NCBI GenBank assembly: GCA_015068665.1
Contig: SVKB01000019.1
Span: forward strand, 1-43,082
DNA length: 43,082 bases
Direction: 5' to 3'
Source of the DNA: Oscillospiraceae bacterium
GTDB taxonomy: Bacteria; Bacillota; Clostridia; UMGS1840; HGM11507
The position numbers were made by a program, and so were the translations under genes. The notes below the pieces were generated by a model. That model worked only from the letters and a program-made list of their open reading frames with translations. It was not told where the DNA came from and did not search any database. The first letter of the stretch is position 1, and each line of letters begins with the position of its first letter. This document shows positions 5,714 to 14,970 of the stretch, in pieces.

Positions 5714-8700
5714 TTATTCTGCATCAGCCGGAGCTGCAGTAAGTACAAAGCTCTGGATTTCGCCGTATACTGTATATTCTACACCGTCTTTATCTGTATA
5801 AATTGCATAAGGACGTGTATAATAGGTCTTATTATCTTTAATACCTTTATCTGCATCTTTACTGTAGATTAAGATACCGTATGCACCGTTATCACTGATT
5901 TTACCTTCAGCACCCTGAGCCTTTGCTCTTGCATTTGTTATATCAAATTCGCCGGTCTTATTATTAATAAGAACACCAAACTCTTTAAGTTTTACTCCTG
6001 CGAATTTAGGAGCTCTACCTGCACTAATTGCATATCTTTCATAGGTCTCTTCGCCTATTGTAATCGGTTCAGCATCTGTTGAAGCAAGTATGTTTGTACC
6101 TGTTTCAATTACAGGAGTAGTAACCTCAAGAGCAACGCCGATTGCATAGATAACAGTATCCTCAGATATTACAAGCTTGATTGCTTTTTCTTCAATAATG
6201 TTTTCGTCTATATCAACATCGTTTGCTTTAATTGTGATTGAATTAAAGTCTGCATCTTTAGATTCAACATAGAATACTGCTTCAGAGCCTTTAACGATAT
6301 AACCTTCGGAGGTACGTTTGTCAATAGATGCGTTTCCGTCGTTATTATATGTTAATTTTACATATTCAATACCTGCTTTGTCAGCATCAATCGGTGCTGA
6401 TTTAAGCTGAGGATATGGGAATGTGCCACTAACTTCGAATGCGTCTCCAAGTGTTGCAAGTGATGGTAAATCTGCTAATTTAACAGCACCTTCTTCTTCA
6501 CTTTCGTCATCAACAAAGTAGCAGTTTGTAACTGTCATCACACTATTGGTAAATTTAAGTGCAACAGGATATTTAGCACTTGTGATATTATAACAGTTTG
6601 TTATACTGTATGCCTTATCATCATACTTGGATACTTCTCTTGCTATACCTGTTGTGTAAGTACCTGTTAATGTACCTGCATTAAAGCAGTCTGTAATAAC
6701 CATATTGGAATATCTTGCAGTAGAGTATGGTGTAATACCTGCTACGGAAGTACCTTCAAGATTACCCATGTTAAAGCAGTTTTTGATTGTACCGCCTTCT
6801 GTCTGACCAACAATACCGCCTACATGCACTAATTCAGATGTTAAGTTACCGTAGTTAGCGCAGTTCTCAACAACTTCTCTGTTTCTTATTCTGTAGATAA
6901 CACCACCGATAGAAATACGTTTACCGGAAATATTACCGTAGTTATTACAATCCTTCATGGCAAGAGCAGGTGAGCTCTGGTAAGAGATACCCATTATACC
7001 GCCTGCACGTACATAGTTGGCTTCTTCATTACTTGTAATGTCAACATAACTGTTACAGTTGGTAATTTTTAAATTACCACCTGCCATTGAAGAACCAACA
7101 ATACCGGCAATGAAAGTTTCTTCGCCTGCAGCTTCAACATGAATTGTACCTGCAACATTTAAGTTTTCAATGGTTGCTACCTTTACATAAGTAAACAATG
7201 CATAGCATGGGTCACCTGTATTATTAAGGGTAAAGTCAACAGTTATAGTTTTATTATTACCGTTATAATTACCTTCAAACCATGTTTTAGCATTACCGTA
7301 TGATAAGGATTTATCTGCCTGAAGGAATAAAGGAGTTGTAACGGTAAAGTCTTCCATCTGTTTATAGTAAGCATCAGCTTTATTTTCTATGTTTGCAAAC
7401 TGTTCTGCATCATAGATTAAGTATTCATCACCTTCAACACCTGAACCGCCACCGAAGTAACCGTTAACTGTTGTAGCTTCTGACGGATATGAGGATGAAC
7501 CTTTTACAGCATAAACCTGAACTTCAAGTTCTTTGTTTTTAATGATTGATGTGATATCACCGTTTAATGTAACAGTAGCAACCTGATCATCGCCATAGTG
7601 AAGCTCATAGCTGTCAGCTATAGATTCTGCTGTCCATGTGATTTTGTATGTACCGTTATCATAGTAAACAGCAATGTTTTCAACAGTGTATGCACTGTCA
7701 ACAACATCATCGGGAAGTTCAACAGCATGACCTGTATAAGGATTGTCAACTATCTGCGGATACGGATAGTTAACATTACCCTGTGTCCATACTTCTGCAT
7801 CTGTAAATATAGTGTCGGAAGATACCGGTAAACCGATAAGGTCTGTTTTATTGATAGCTACAGCACCTTCCTGTAAGCCTTCGCCCATATATACATATGT
7901 GCTTGTTAAAACAGGTGAAGATGGATAGTTTGCAGCTGACTCTGCAGTTCTTGATCTATAGTCATCTACAACAACAGGATATCCTGTTGTATCGTAGAAA
8001 CCTTCCAGTGTAAAGTCAATTGTCCAGTTTGCTGTATTTTCATAGAAAGCACCGATAGCAGAACCGGATTTTGTAGTATCATTGATTGTACCTGTATTGT
8101 AGTTATTTGTATACTTGTATGAAATACCGTCTTTATTTAACCACTGGAAGCCTGTTAAACCGCCGGTAGCTTCTGCTGTAACAGAATCTATTGTACCGGA
8201 GTTCCATGAATTGTGAATACCTAAAGTGCTTGCATCGTGAAGGGCAGACATTCTGTCGTAACCTGCGATACCGCCAACTCTGGCACCACCGTATATATTA
8301 CCGGTATTGGAACAGCCAAAGATTTTGGAATCTTCTAACCAACCAACAATACCGCCGATACCTCTTAGTGCTTTGTTACTATTAGCAGTAACATTACCGT
8401 TATTATGACAGTCAGTAATTAAACTTCCTGCATAGTTTATTTCACCAACAATACCGCCGACATTAATATTTGTAGCGGATGTAGCTGGGTTTGTAGAGGT
8501 GATTGCACCGTTATTTGTACAACCTGAAATTGTAGCAACTTCAACTGTCATACCTACGATACCGCCAAGATACAAGCCTGCACCTGAAACTGCACCGTTA
8601 TTTATACAGTCTTCAATTGTAGTATCGGAATATGCATAACCTATGATACCGCCTGTATAGCTTCCACTGTTTGTAACAGTACCTTCATTTGTACAGTCAA

Positions 8701-10687
8701 ATACCAAAGCATCGCCTGTAAGTGTACCAACTATACCGGCAACTCTTGCATTACCTGTAACATTAACCTTATTTATAACATTGGAAACAGTAGTTGTTCC
8801 GTCTATATAACCTAAAACACCACCGATACCTGTTTTACAGTTTGCATACATGGTACCTTCAACTGTTAAATAACTGATTTCGGCATTGTTTGCCCATGCA
8901 AGCAATCCGCCTGCCATTGTGTTGGAAGTACCCGGAATTCCGGTAATCGGTGAAGAGGATGAGCCAACTGTTCCTATTTTAATAGTTCTTTGAACATTGT
9001 TTCCGCTTGCATCTTTACCTAAGATTTTACCCTGGAAGGAGCTGTATGATTCGCTCCAAGGAGTATATCCGCCTTCAATTGTTGTTAAATCAATATCAGC
9101 TGTGATATGATATACAGCTGTTTTGGTATCAGCCCAGTTTGTATTTGCACTGCCGAAAATTGCATTGAACTTTGCAGCATTGTCAATTATATATGGGTCT
9201 GCATTTGTACCTGCACCGGAAATATTATTTGTTACAAAATAATCTTCTTCAGGTTCTTCAATTTCCGGTTCTTCAATAGCCGGAAGGTTATTGTCATAAG
9301 GGTTATTAACAAGTGTTGGGAATTTATAATCAGCAGTTGCATCAATTTCCCATACAGCTTCATCTGCAAAAGCAGAGCCTTCTTTACTTGTTAAAGTTTT
9401 CATTGTAGCAAAGGTTGCAGTATTAGCACCGTTAGCATCACTTATAACATAAGCATCAGAAACCGCTGCGCTACCGCCAAGATTGTTATATACACTGTAT
9501 AATGGCATATTTTCATTCGCAAGGTCGTAATATCCTGCGATAGATCCCTGAGAATACTGAGTAGAAGAATCCTTCATACCACCTGTACCCTGAACATCAC
9601 CTACACATGCTGCGTATGTACAGTAAGGAAGGTCTCCTGAAGCAGTACCGATAACCTTACCTATATTATAACAGTCAGAAATTTTTACAGGTCTTGAAGG
9701 AGTGCCGTTACCTGCGCTAAAATAAAATCTTCCAACCAAAGAGCCACAACCGTTATTAGTGCCTGTTGCATTGTATTTAACTGTACCTGCGTTAAAGCAT
9801 TCCTGCATTACTGCACCGTTTTGTGAATGGTAACCTATAATACCGCCTGTAGCACCTTTACCGGAAATGTATCCAAAGTTTGCACATTTTCTGAAGCTTT
9901 GATAACTGCTTCCGATAATACCGCCGGTGTGACCGGTACCTGTGATATTACCGTAGTTTACACAGTAATCAATATACATACCACTGGAGTTAGCAGCACC
10001 AACAATACCACCTGCAACACCATTTGAGGTTTTACTGTTTGTAATGGCAGCATTATTTGAACAGTGGTCGAAAGTTGAACGTGCAAAGCCTACGACACCG
10101 CCGACCTGTGTAGCTGTACCACTAACGGTAACATAGTTATCGATGTAGCTGTAGGTTGATCCTGCCTTATCATCATAACCCATAAAACCGCCAACAGCAT
10201 CAGTAGCAGTAGCAGTAAGAGTACCGCGAACGATAAAATGGCTGAATTCAGCAGCGTTAGCACTGTTTAAAACACCACCTACCACATTTTTTGTAGCAGA
10301 GCTTGAAATGTATGCATCTACACCTGTTCTTTCAGCAGTACCGATATTAATGGTTCTTTTTTCAGGCTCAAGTGTGTCAGCATTAACACCCTGAAGTGTT
10401 CCCTGAAACACAGCAGTACTTGGTGTGTAATTTTTAGAAGATAAGTCAATATCCTCCGTAACATAAATTACCACGTTGTTTGCGTGAGTAGTAGCTGTTG
10501 TGGTAGCATCTGCACCGAAAACAGCAACGAATTTGTCAGCCGTGTCAATGATAAACGGAGAATCCGCTGTACCTTCACCTGATACACCGATAGCACTTAA
10601 ATCAGCAGCAAAAGCTACTAATGTGATACCTGAAAGGCAGGTAAGCATCAAAGACAAGCTAACTAAAAATGCCAAAAGTCTTTTCAT
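5714..10687 (-). CDS. Giant secreted GLUG-repeat surface protein
   Basis: A 1657-residue protein with a signal peptide (about residues 1-27, ending AFA-A). Three similar modules follow, starting near residues 35, 485 and 1080, each opened by a G-x-G-T-x-x-x-P-(F/Y)-I-I-D type phrase and filled with GGIVG-type glycine motifs and NCxNxG motifs, as in GLUG or right-handed beta-helix adhesins. A fibronectin III-like segment lies around residues 1000-1075. The last 210 residues form a C-terminal domain with TYYTRPYAIY and YTVYGEI phrases. I see no LPXTG, SLH or dockerin anchor. A GGAAGGA site precedes the ATG. I infer a cell-surface or released adhesin or glycan binder. It forms a transcription unit with the 47-residue gene. 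Confidence 0.88.
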   Translation of the reverse strand: MKRLLAFLVSLSLMLTCLSGITLVAFAADLSAIGVSGEGTADSPFIIDTADKFVAVFGADATTTATTHANNVVIYVTEDIDLSSKNYTPSTAVFQGTLQGVNADTLEPEKRTINIGTAERTGVDAYISSSATKNVVGGVLNSANAAEFSHFIVRGTLTATATDAVGGFMGYDDKAGSTYSYIDNYVTVSGTATQVGGVVGFARSTFDHCSNNAAITNSKTSNGVAGGIVGAANSSGMYIDYCVNYGNITGTGHTGGIIGSSYQSFRKCANFGYISGKGATGGIIGYHSQNGAVMQECFNAGTVKYNATGTNNGCGSLVGRFYFSAGNGTPSRPVKISDCYNIGKVIGTASGDLPYCTYAACVGDVQGTGGMKDSSTQYSQGSIAGYYDLANENMPLYSVYNNLGGSAAVSDAYVISDANGANTATFATMKTLTSKEGSAFADEAVWEIDATADYKFPTLVNNPYDNNLPAIEEPEIEEPEEDYFVTNNISGAGTNADPYIIDNAAKFNAIFGSANTNWADTKTAVYHITADIDLTTIEGGYTPWSESYSSFQGKILGKDASGNNVQRTIKIGTVGSSSSPITGIPGTSNTMAGGLLAWANNAEISYLTVEGTMYANCKTGIGGVLGYIDGTTTVSNVINKVNVTGNARVAGIVGTLTGDALVFDCTNEGTVTNSGSYTGGIIGYAYSDTTIEDCINNGAVSGAGLYLGGIVGMTVEVATISGCTNNGAITSTNPATSATNINVGGIVGEINYAGSLITDCHNNGNVTANSNKALRGIGGIVGWLEDSKIFGCSNTGNIYGGARVGGIAGYDRMSALHDASTLGIHNSWNSGTIDSVTAEATGGLTGFQWLNKDGISYKYTNNYNTGTINDTTKSGSAIGAFYENTANWTIDFTLEGFYDTTGYPVVVDDYRSRTAESAANYPSSPVLTSTYVYMGEGLQEGAVAINKTDLIGLPVSSDTIFTDAEVWTQGNVNYPYPQIVDNPYTGHAVELPDDVVDSAYTVENIAVYYDNGTYKITWTAESIADSYELHYGDDQVATVTLNGDITSIIKNKELEVQVYAVKGSSSYPSEATTVNGYFGGGSGVEGDEYLIYDAEQFANIENKADAYYKQMEDFTVTTPLFLQADKSLSYGNAKTWFEGNYNGNNKTITVDFTLNNTGDPCYALFTYVKVATIENLNVAGTIHVEAAGEETFIAGIVGSSMAGGNLKITNCNSYVDITSNEEANYVRAGGIMGISYQSSPALAMKDCNNYGNISGKRISIGGVIYRIRNREVVENCANYGNLTSELVHVGGIVGQTEGGTIKNCFNMGNLEGTSVAGITPYSTARYSNMVITDCFNAGTLTGTYTTGIAREVSKYDDKAYSITNCYNITSAKYPVALKFTNSVMTVTNCYFVDDESEEEGAVKLADLPSLATLGDAFEVSGTFPYPQLKSAPIDADKAGIEYVKLTYNNDGNASIDKRTSEGYIVKGSEAVFYVESKDADFNSITIKANDVDIDENIIEEKAIKLVISEDTVIYAIGVALEVTTPVIETGTNILASTDAEPITIGEETYERYAISAGRAPKFAGVKLKEFGVLINNKTGEFDITNARAKAQGAEGKISDNGAYGILIYSKDADKGIKDNKTYYTRPYAIYTDKDGVEYTVYGEIQSFVLTAAPADAE

Positions 10688-10727
10688 GTTTTTCTTCCTT
10701 CCTTTTTATATATTAAAAGCAAACAAG

Positions 10728-10756
10728 CCGCTATACCTCCAAAAAGGTAAAAGCGG
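10728..10756 (-). promoter_or_regulatory. Leader hairpin of the giant surface-protein gene
   Basis: On the minus strand CCGCT and AGCGG enclose an inner TACCT/AGGTA pair with a TTTTGG loop. The hairpin lies about 40 nt before the start codon, inside the probable leader. Its inner stem contains GGAGG. It matches no riboswitch I know. Confidence 0.4.
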
Positions 10757-10800
10757 ATACCTGCTTTTTTAGCTGTTTTAAGATGAAATAGCTTTCATCA

Positions 10801-10840
10801 TTTTTGTATTTTTTTACTATTTTTTGTATTTTTTTACTAA
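10801..10840. repeat. Tandem 20-bp AT repeat
   Basis: Two adjacent copies of a TTTTTGTATTTTTTTACTA unit differ only in the last base. A partial third unit (TTTTGTATTTACTA) occurs near 10893. They lie upstream of the giant surface-protein gene and may be regulator sites or slippage products. Confidence 0.6.
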
Positions 10841-11076
10841 AAAGAGTGATTAAAACCTCTCATAAGTACATTTTACACCATATTTATGCTTTTGTATTTA
10901 CTAAAAATTGTGTTTATTTTACATTTTATTGAGTTTATATATTATAACATTCGAAAAATGAAATGTATATTGTAAAAACTGAACAGTTATATTGCAAAAA
11001 CTACACAGTTTTAAAACTGTAAATTGCAAATAAAGGACATTTTAAAATCAGGAATGAGAAATGAAGAATGAATGAT

Positions 11077-11357
11077 GGCAAGCATGCCATATAAATGCAG
11101 AATTCAGAGTGCAGAATGCAAAATGATATGCCGCAAGCGGCATAGTGAATTGCACCTTACGGTGCATGAATTGATTTTTAAAAATCATGAATTGTTGACT
11201 TATGTCAACATTAAGGATAGGACGGATATGCCATTCGGCATCCGTCCTTTTCTCGTTGCCGTAAGGCAACATATCGAGTTCCAAAGGAACATATCGAGTG
11301 CGAAGCACATATCGAGTTTTGCCTTGGCAAAACATATCGAAAATCCCACAGGGATTT
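11077..11357. repeat. Hairpin array, copy B
   Basis: Same order and linkers as the array at 4502-4808, without the GTTATC/GATAAC unit. Paired changes include ATGCCGC/GCGGCAT here against ATGCCAC/GTGGCAT there, and AAATCCC/GGGATTT here against AAATC/GATTT there. Loops change freely (GTAA against GAAA). Confidence 0.85.
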
Positions 11358-11448
11358 ATATCTTACACCTTTAGGCAAGGAGGGCTTTCCGGGCGGTGAT
11401 AAACGCCAAATGATTATTGTGCTATAAAACGGATGATAGTGAGAAAAT

Positions 11449-12339
11449 TTAATAAGATATTCTAAAATAATCCAAATATGCTTTAAATGTATCCTGCGCC
11501 GAAAGACACGTATCGGTAAGGTAGCCTTTTTCCTGATTCCATTCTTTCAGTCCGCGGTAATAGAACATTTTAATTTTATCTTCGATGATAAACGGAACAA
11601 TACCGTGTTTTAAGCATTCTTTAAACATAATGAGTCTGCCGACACGACCGTTACCGTCTTGGAAGGGGTGGATGCGCTCAAACTGCACGTGGAACTCTAT
11701 GATATCGTCAAGAATTACCTTCTCTTTGCTGTTATAATCGGCAAGGAGTTTTTTCATTTCAGCTGACACATTTTCGGGGAGAGTTGTTTCCATACCGCCG
11801 ACTTCGTTAGGCAACTTTTTATAATCGCCAACGGCAAACCAGTCTTTTTTAGAATCACTTGTACCGGTCTTCAGAATAAAGTGCAAGTGTTTTATAAGCT
11901 TTTCGCTCAGCTGCGATTTTGCACTCTCAATAATTTCGTCGATACAGCGGAAGTGGGTAACTGTTTCGATAATATCGTCAACACGCACGCCTTCTTCAGT
12001 TAAGCCAATGGTATTAGTTTCAAAGATATAACGTGTCTGATCATGGGTAAGGCGACTGCCTTCGATATGATTGGAGTTGTAGGTCAGTTCGATCTGTATT
12101 TTATGATAAATTCCGCCGTGGGTCTGACTGCGCTTTTCCTCTTTTAAAATATCAAGCAAAGTCTGCGGAGCCGGTTTGCTTTTATTGCTCCTTTCGGGCT
12201 TCTCAGCATTTTCCGGGATGTTCCATGTCTTGCCTGTAAGGAAAGCGCCGGGGACACGGCCTGCGGCACAATAATTACGAACGCTACGCTCGGATGTATT
12301 CCAAAGTAAAGCAACCTCTTTAACGGATAAATATTTCAT
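11449..12339 (-). CDS. Fic/DOC family protein with N-terminal DNA-binding domain
   Basis: Fic proteins usually transfer AMP from ATP to target hydroxyls. The catalytic motif HPFQDGNGRVGR is complete. A self-inhibitory motif, SNHIEG (S-x-x-x-E-G), lies upstream in the chain, marking a class II enzyme held off by its own helix. Residues 1-40 form a helix-turn-helix-like domain (LSVKEVALLWNTSERSVRNY) typical of MerR/excisionase-type binders, so the protein may also bind DNA. I chose the ATG at 12339 because GGAGG lies 7 nt upstream. A TTG two codons earlier is too close. It has its own promoter with a palindrome over the -10 region and stands between repeats, consistent with an accessory gene. 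Confidence 0.9.
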   Translation of the reverse strand: MKYLSVKEVALLWNTSERSVRNYCAAGRVPGAFLTGKTWNIPENAEKPERSNKSKPAPQTLLDILKEEKRSQTHGGIYHKIQIELTYNSNHIEGSRLTHDQTRYIFETNTIGLTEEGVRVDDIIETVTHFRCIDEIIESAKSQLSEKLIKHLHFILKTGTSDSKKDWFAVGDYKKLPNEVGGMETTLPENVSAEMKKLLADYNSKEKVILDDIIEFHVQFERIHPFQDGNGRVGRLIMFKECLKHGIVPFIIEDKIKMFYYRGLKEWNQEKGYLTDTCLSAQDTFKAYLDYFRISY

Positions 12340-12356
12340 ATACAAACCTCCAAATT

Positions 12357-12370
12357 TACTATTAATAGTA
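12357..12370. promoter_or_regulatory. Palindrome at the fic promoter
   Basis: TACTATTAATAGTA is a perfect 14-bp palindrome overlapping the -10 box and probable transcription start of the fic gene. It is a candidate operator for the protein's own helix-turn-helix. Confidence 0.5.
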
Positions 12371-12395
12371 TATCACAATATCGGCAAAATGTCAA
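12367..12395 (-). promoter_or_regulatory. Sigma-A promoter of the fic gene
   Basis: On the minus strand TTGACA (12395-12390) and TATACT (12372-12367) are 17 bp apart, about 28 bp before the start codon. Confidence 0.8.
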
Positions 12396-12505
12396 ATAGT
12401 TAAAAATTGCGTTTATTTGTATTTTTGCCGATAACGGCATTTTTATACAAAACGAAAAGCTTTTAAAACTTTATCCCCAAAAAAGCGTATAAAAAAGATG
12501 AGAGC

Positions 12506-12693
12506 CGTATTAAGAGATATACTAACCCGCTCCTATCACTTAAAAATTGACTTTTTCTTCGTTGTCACATTTGGTATACCTCGTATTACCAAAGCCTTTC
12601 GCCTTGAAAAATCACAATTTTAAAGCGATATGAGTTCTTCAAATTTTGAAATAATAAATTATTTCAAAACGGATTATTACACCTCTTAATACG
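12506..12693. repeat. Long-hairpin repeat, copy B
   Basis: CGTATTAAGAG (12506-12516) and CTCTTAATACG (12683-12693) are perfect arms. The core (AAAAATTG/CAATTTT, TTTGGTA/TACCAAA) matches copy A2, but the outer arms have unrelated sequence. Confidence 0.75.
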
Positions 12694-12695
12694 AC

Positions 12696-12785
12696 TAAAC
12701 GAAAAAAAGGTAATAATCACAAAAAGTGATTATTACCCGAAGCCCGAAGGCGTATTAAGATACGTCGAGTGGTTTTTTTCGTTTA
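12696..12785. repeat. Cloverleaf repeat, copy B
   Basis: Outer stem 12696-12708 with 12773-12785 is 13 bp and perfect. Inside are a perfect 12-bp hairpin (12709-12720 with 12726-12737, AAAAA loop), a GCC/GGC hairpin and a CGTAT/ATACG hairpin. About 110 bp including this are identical, inverted, to 40789-40901. Confidence 0.85.
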
Positions 12786-12843
12786 ATAGGCGCTTTTTTT
12801 ACGTTTTTTTTGATATTGGTGGCTCGATGCCGCCAATATCAAA

Positions 12844-13092
12844 CGAAAAGCAGGAAAAATTTCTTGGATTGGATGAATTTAGCCTGAAAGGTGGAACCCG
12901 AAGCTGTATGAGATACAGCGAGGGCTAAATTCATTCAAAACGCAAAGCATTTAAAAACATAAATTTGCTTGCAAATTTATACCTTAATATAGTAATGTGA
13001 ACTATAAATAAATGTGCCTGTATATGATACAGACACATTTTACTCTTTATATTATTTTGCTTTGCGTGGTCCGGGTAATTTTTACGCTTTTC
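12844..13092. mobile_element. MITE-like repeat, copy B, uninterrupted
   Basis: Terminal inverted repeats are GAAAAGC plus AAAAATT at the left and AATTTTT plus GCTTTTC at the right. An internal 12-bp stem is formed by ATGAATTTAGCC and GGCTAAATTCAT. The right end abuts the stop codon of the nucleotidyltransferase gene, as copy A abuts the 47-residue gene. Confidence 0.65.
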
Positions 13093-13947
13093 TTATTTAA
13101 GGCCGGGATATAAACCGTCTTCATCAAACTTCTTAAAGGCCGCCTTAACAAGGTCGGAATCCTCTTTATAGGTTACGCCGTACCATTTTTCATTAGCGGG
13201 AAGCACCTTAACCTTTGCTCCCTCGTTATGAATTAAGTGGTCGATGAATTTAGGAATAAAGAATTCGCCCTTTAAAGGATCGGTATTTGTTTTTAAGAAG
13301 TCAACAAAGCCTTCCTCTAATTTCGCGAAGAAATCAGGTAAAAGTCCCCACATATTCATTGATACCAATGTATCAAGAGGAATACCGCTGTTCTTATCAA
13401 TAGCTGTGGTTTCGATGATTTCATCAAGATAACCGTCAGACATTTTACATACGCCTCTTGCAACGGTTCCGTTATCGGAAATAGTGTTACCTAAAAGATA
13501 GCCTGCCATACACATTTCATTCTTTTCAAGTAAGTAATCGTGAATTAATTTGTATGCGCTCTTTCCGTAATAGTCATCAGCATTAACAATAGCAAAAGGA
13601 GTTTTAACAATATCCTTTGCGGTTAAAACGGCATGACCTGTTCCCCATGGCTTAACTCTGCCCTCGGGAAGGGTAAAGCCCTTTGGTAAATCGTCAAGCT
13701 CCTGGAAGGTATAGCTAACATCAACCTTACTTTCAAATTTCTTACCTACTAATTCTCTGAAATCCTTTTCAATAGCCTTTTTGATAACGAAAACAATCTT
13801 ATCAAAACCTGCTTCCATAGCGTCATATACGGAATAGTCAAGAATAACCTCACCGTGAGGGCCTAAAGGCTCCATCTGCTTAAGTCCTCCGAAACGGCTT
13901 CCCATACCTGCCGCCATAACAATCAATGCACTACTTTTTGTATCCAT
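13093..13947 (-). CDS. Sugar nucleotidyltransferase (NDP-sugar pyrophosphorylase-like)
   Basis: A 284-residue NTP_transferase-fold protein. The N-terminal [13 protein letters not shown] loop binds the nucleotide triphosphate and NADDYYG holds the metal-binding Asp. It would join a sugar-1-phosphate to a nucleotide. The family is close to UTP-glucose-1-phosphate uridylyltransferases, but the exact sugar cannot be read from the sequence. I chose the ATG at 13947 because AGGAGGG lies about 8 nt upstream. It overlaps the end of galE by 17 bp, so the two are translationally linked and a UDP-glucose to UDP-galactose route is likely. It is the last gene of the long minus run and a repeat starts at its stop codon. 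Confidence 0.85.
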   Translation of the reverse strand: MDTKSSALIVMAAGMGSRFGGLKQMEPLGPHGEVILDYSVYDAMEAGFDKIVFVIKKAIEKDFRELVGKKFESKVDVSYTFQELDDLPKGFTLPEGRVKPWGTGHAVLTAKDIVKTPFAIVNADDYYGKSAYKLIHDYLLEKNEMCMAGYLLGNTISDNGTVARGVCKMSDGYLDEIIETTAIDKNSGIPLDTLVSMNMWGLLPDFFAKLEEGFVDFLKTNTDPLKGEFFIPKFIDHLIHNEGAKVKVLPANEKWYGVTYKEDSDLVKAAFKKFDEDGLYPGLK

Positions 13948-14944
13948 TTTTGTTTCCCTCCTGCCATCTCCAAGTATCACGGCACATATCCTCTAAATTC
14001 TTTGTTGCCTTAAAGCCTAATTCCTTATAAGCCTTTTCAGGGTCAGCATAACATTCAGCGATATCGCCCGGTCTTCTTGGTGCAATTTTGTATTTTATTT
14101 CTTTACCGCTTGCTTTTGCAAACGCTTTTACCATGTCAAGCACGCTGTAGCCGTTACCTGTTCCCAAGTTATAGGTAACAACACCGGATTTTTCCATAAT
14201 CTTCTTAAGAGCCTTGATGTGGCCGTCGGATAAATCCATAACGTGAATATAATCTCTTACCCCTGTTCCGTCAGGTGTGTTATAGTCATTACCGAATACC
14301 GATAAGCATTCCAGCTTTCCTACAGCAACCTGGGAGATATAAGGAATAAGATTATTGGGGATACCGTTGGGATCCTCACCGATAAGCCCGCTTTCGTGAG
14401 CGCCAACCGGATTGAAGTATCTTAAAATAGCAATATCCCATTCATTATCGGAAACATATAAATCTCTTAAAATCTCCTCAATCATAAGCTTTGTTCTGCC
14501 GTAAGGGTTAGTGCAGGACAGCGGGAAATCCTCCTTAATGGGCACAGTATGAGGGTCACCGTATACTGTAGCCGAAGAAGAGAATACAAGCTTTTTACAG
14601 TTGTATTTTCCCATTATATCAAGAAGCTTTAAGGTTCCCGAGATATTGTTTTCATAGTATCTTAAGGGGATTGAAACGCTTTCGCCAACCGCCTTAAGAC
14701 CTGCGAAGTGAATTACCGCATCAATTTTATTTTCCTTAAATACCTTTTCAACTCCATCATAGTCAAGAAGGTCGGTTTCATAGAATTTAAAATCCTTGCC
14801 GGTAATCTTTTTTACTCTGTTTAAAGATTCTTCGCAGCTGTTTGATAAATTGTCAAGAACGATTATATCATACCCTGCCTCCAAAAGCAATACCGAAGTG
14901 TGAGAACCGATATAACCGGCTCCGCCTGTTACTAATACATTCAT
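13931..14944 (-). CDS. galE: UDP-glucose 4-epimerase
   Basis: This 337-residue short-chain dehydrogenase-type epimerase interconverts UDP-glucose and UDP-galactose with bound NAD. The N-terminal [10 protein letters not shown] loop binds [11 protein letters not shown] holds the active-site Ser/Thr and NPYGRTK is the catalytic YxxxK. Substrate-side motifs [12 protein letters not shown] and [13 protein letters not shown] are typical of GalE. The length is normal. AAGGATG precedes the ATG. It follows the SGNH hydrolase gene by 26 bp and overlaps the nucleotidyltransferase, so its product probably feeds envelope polysaccharide or galactose use. Confidence 0.95.
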   Translation of the reverse strand: MNVLVTGGAGYIGSHTSVLLLEAGYDIIVLDNLSNSCEESLNRVKKITGKDFKFYETDLLDYDGVEKVFKENKIDAVIHFAGLKAVGESVSIPLRYYENNISGTLKLLDIMGKYNCKKLVFSSSATVYGDPHTVPIKEDFPLSCTNPYGRTKLMIEEILRDLYVSDNEWDIAILRYFNPVGAHESGLIGEDPNGIPNNLIPYISQVAVGKLECLSVFGNDYNTPDGTGVRDYIHVMDLSDGHIKALKKIMEKSGVVTYNLGTGNGYSVLDMVKAFAKASGKEIKYKIAPRRPGDIAECYADPEKAYKELGFKATKNLEDMCRDTWRWQEGNKNGYKK

Positions 14945-14970
14945 TTTTTGTCATCCTTTCTTAAATGAAA

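Larger units (their letters stand above)
10688..11076. other. Upstream region of the giant surface-protein gene
   Basis: AT-rich region with the leader hairpin, a 7-bp hairpin GATGAAA/TTTCATC near 10782-10799, and two tandem repeats. One is a 20-bp unit at 10801-10820 and 10821-10840. The other is a 22-bp unit at 10966-10987 and 10988-11009, with 3 mismatches. No gene and no convincing consensus promoter was seen. Confidence 0.6.
12396..13092. other. Second gene-free repeat block
   Basis: After the fic promoter there is no gene until the stop codon of the nucleotidyltransferase gene. The stretch holds the long-hairpin, cloverleaf, strong-hairpin and MITE-like repeats in the same order as the 4.9-5.5 kb block. 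Confidence 0.8.

Noticed and set aside
9107-9394. 95-residue Cys/Ile-rich frame opposite the giant gene
   Set aside because: It is antisense to a repeat-coding region and has no ribosome site.
10728-10800. c-di-GMP riboswitch before the giant gene
   Set aside because: The hairpins do not carry the conserved core of class I or II as I know it.
12696-12785. tRNA gene or integron attC site
   Set aside because: The fold resembles a cloverleaf, but there is no T-loop or anticodon arm of tRNA type, and the ends do not fit attC core-site consensus.
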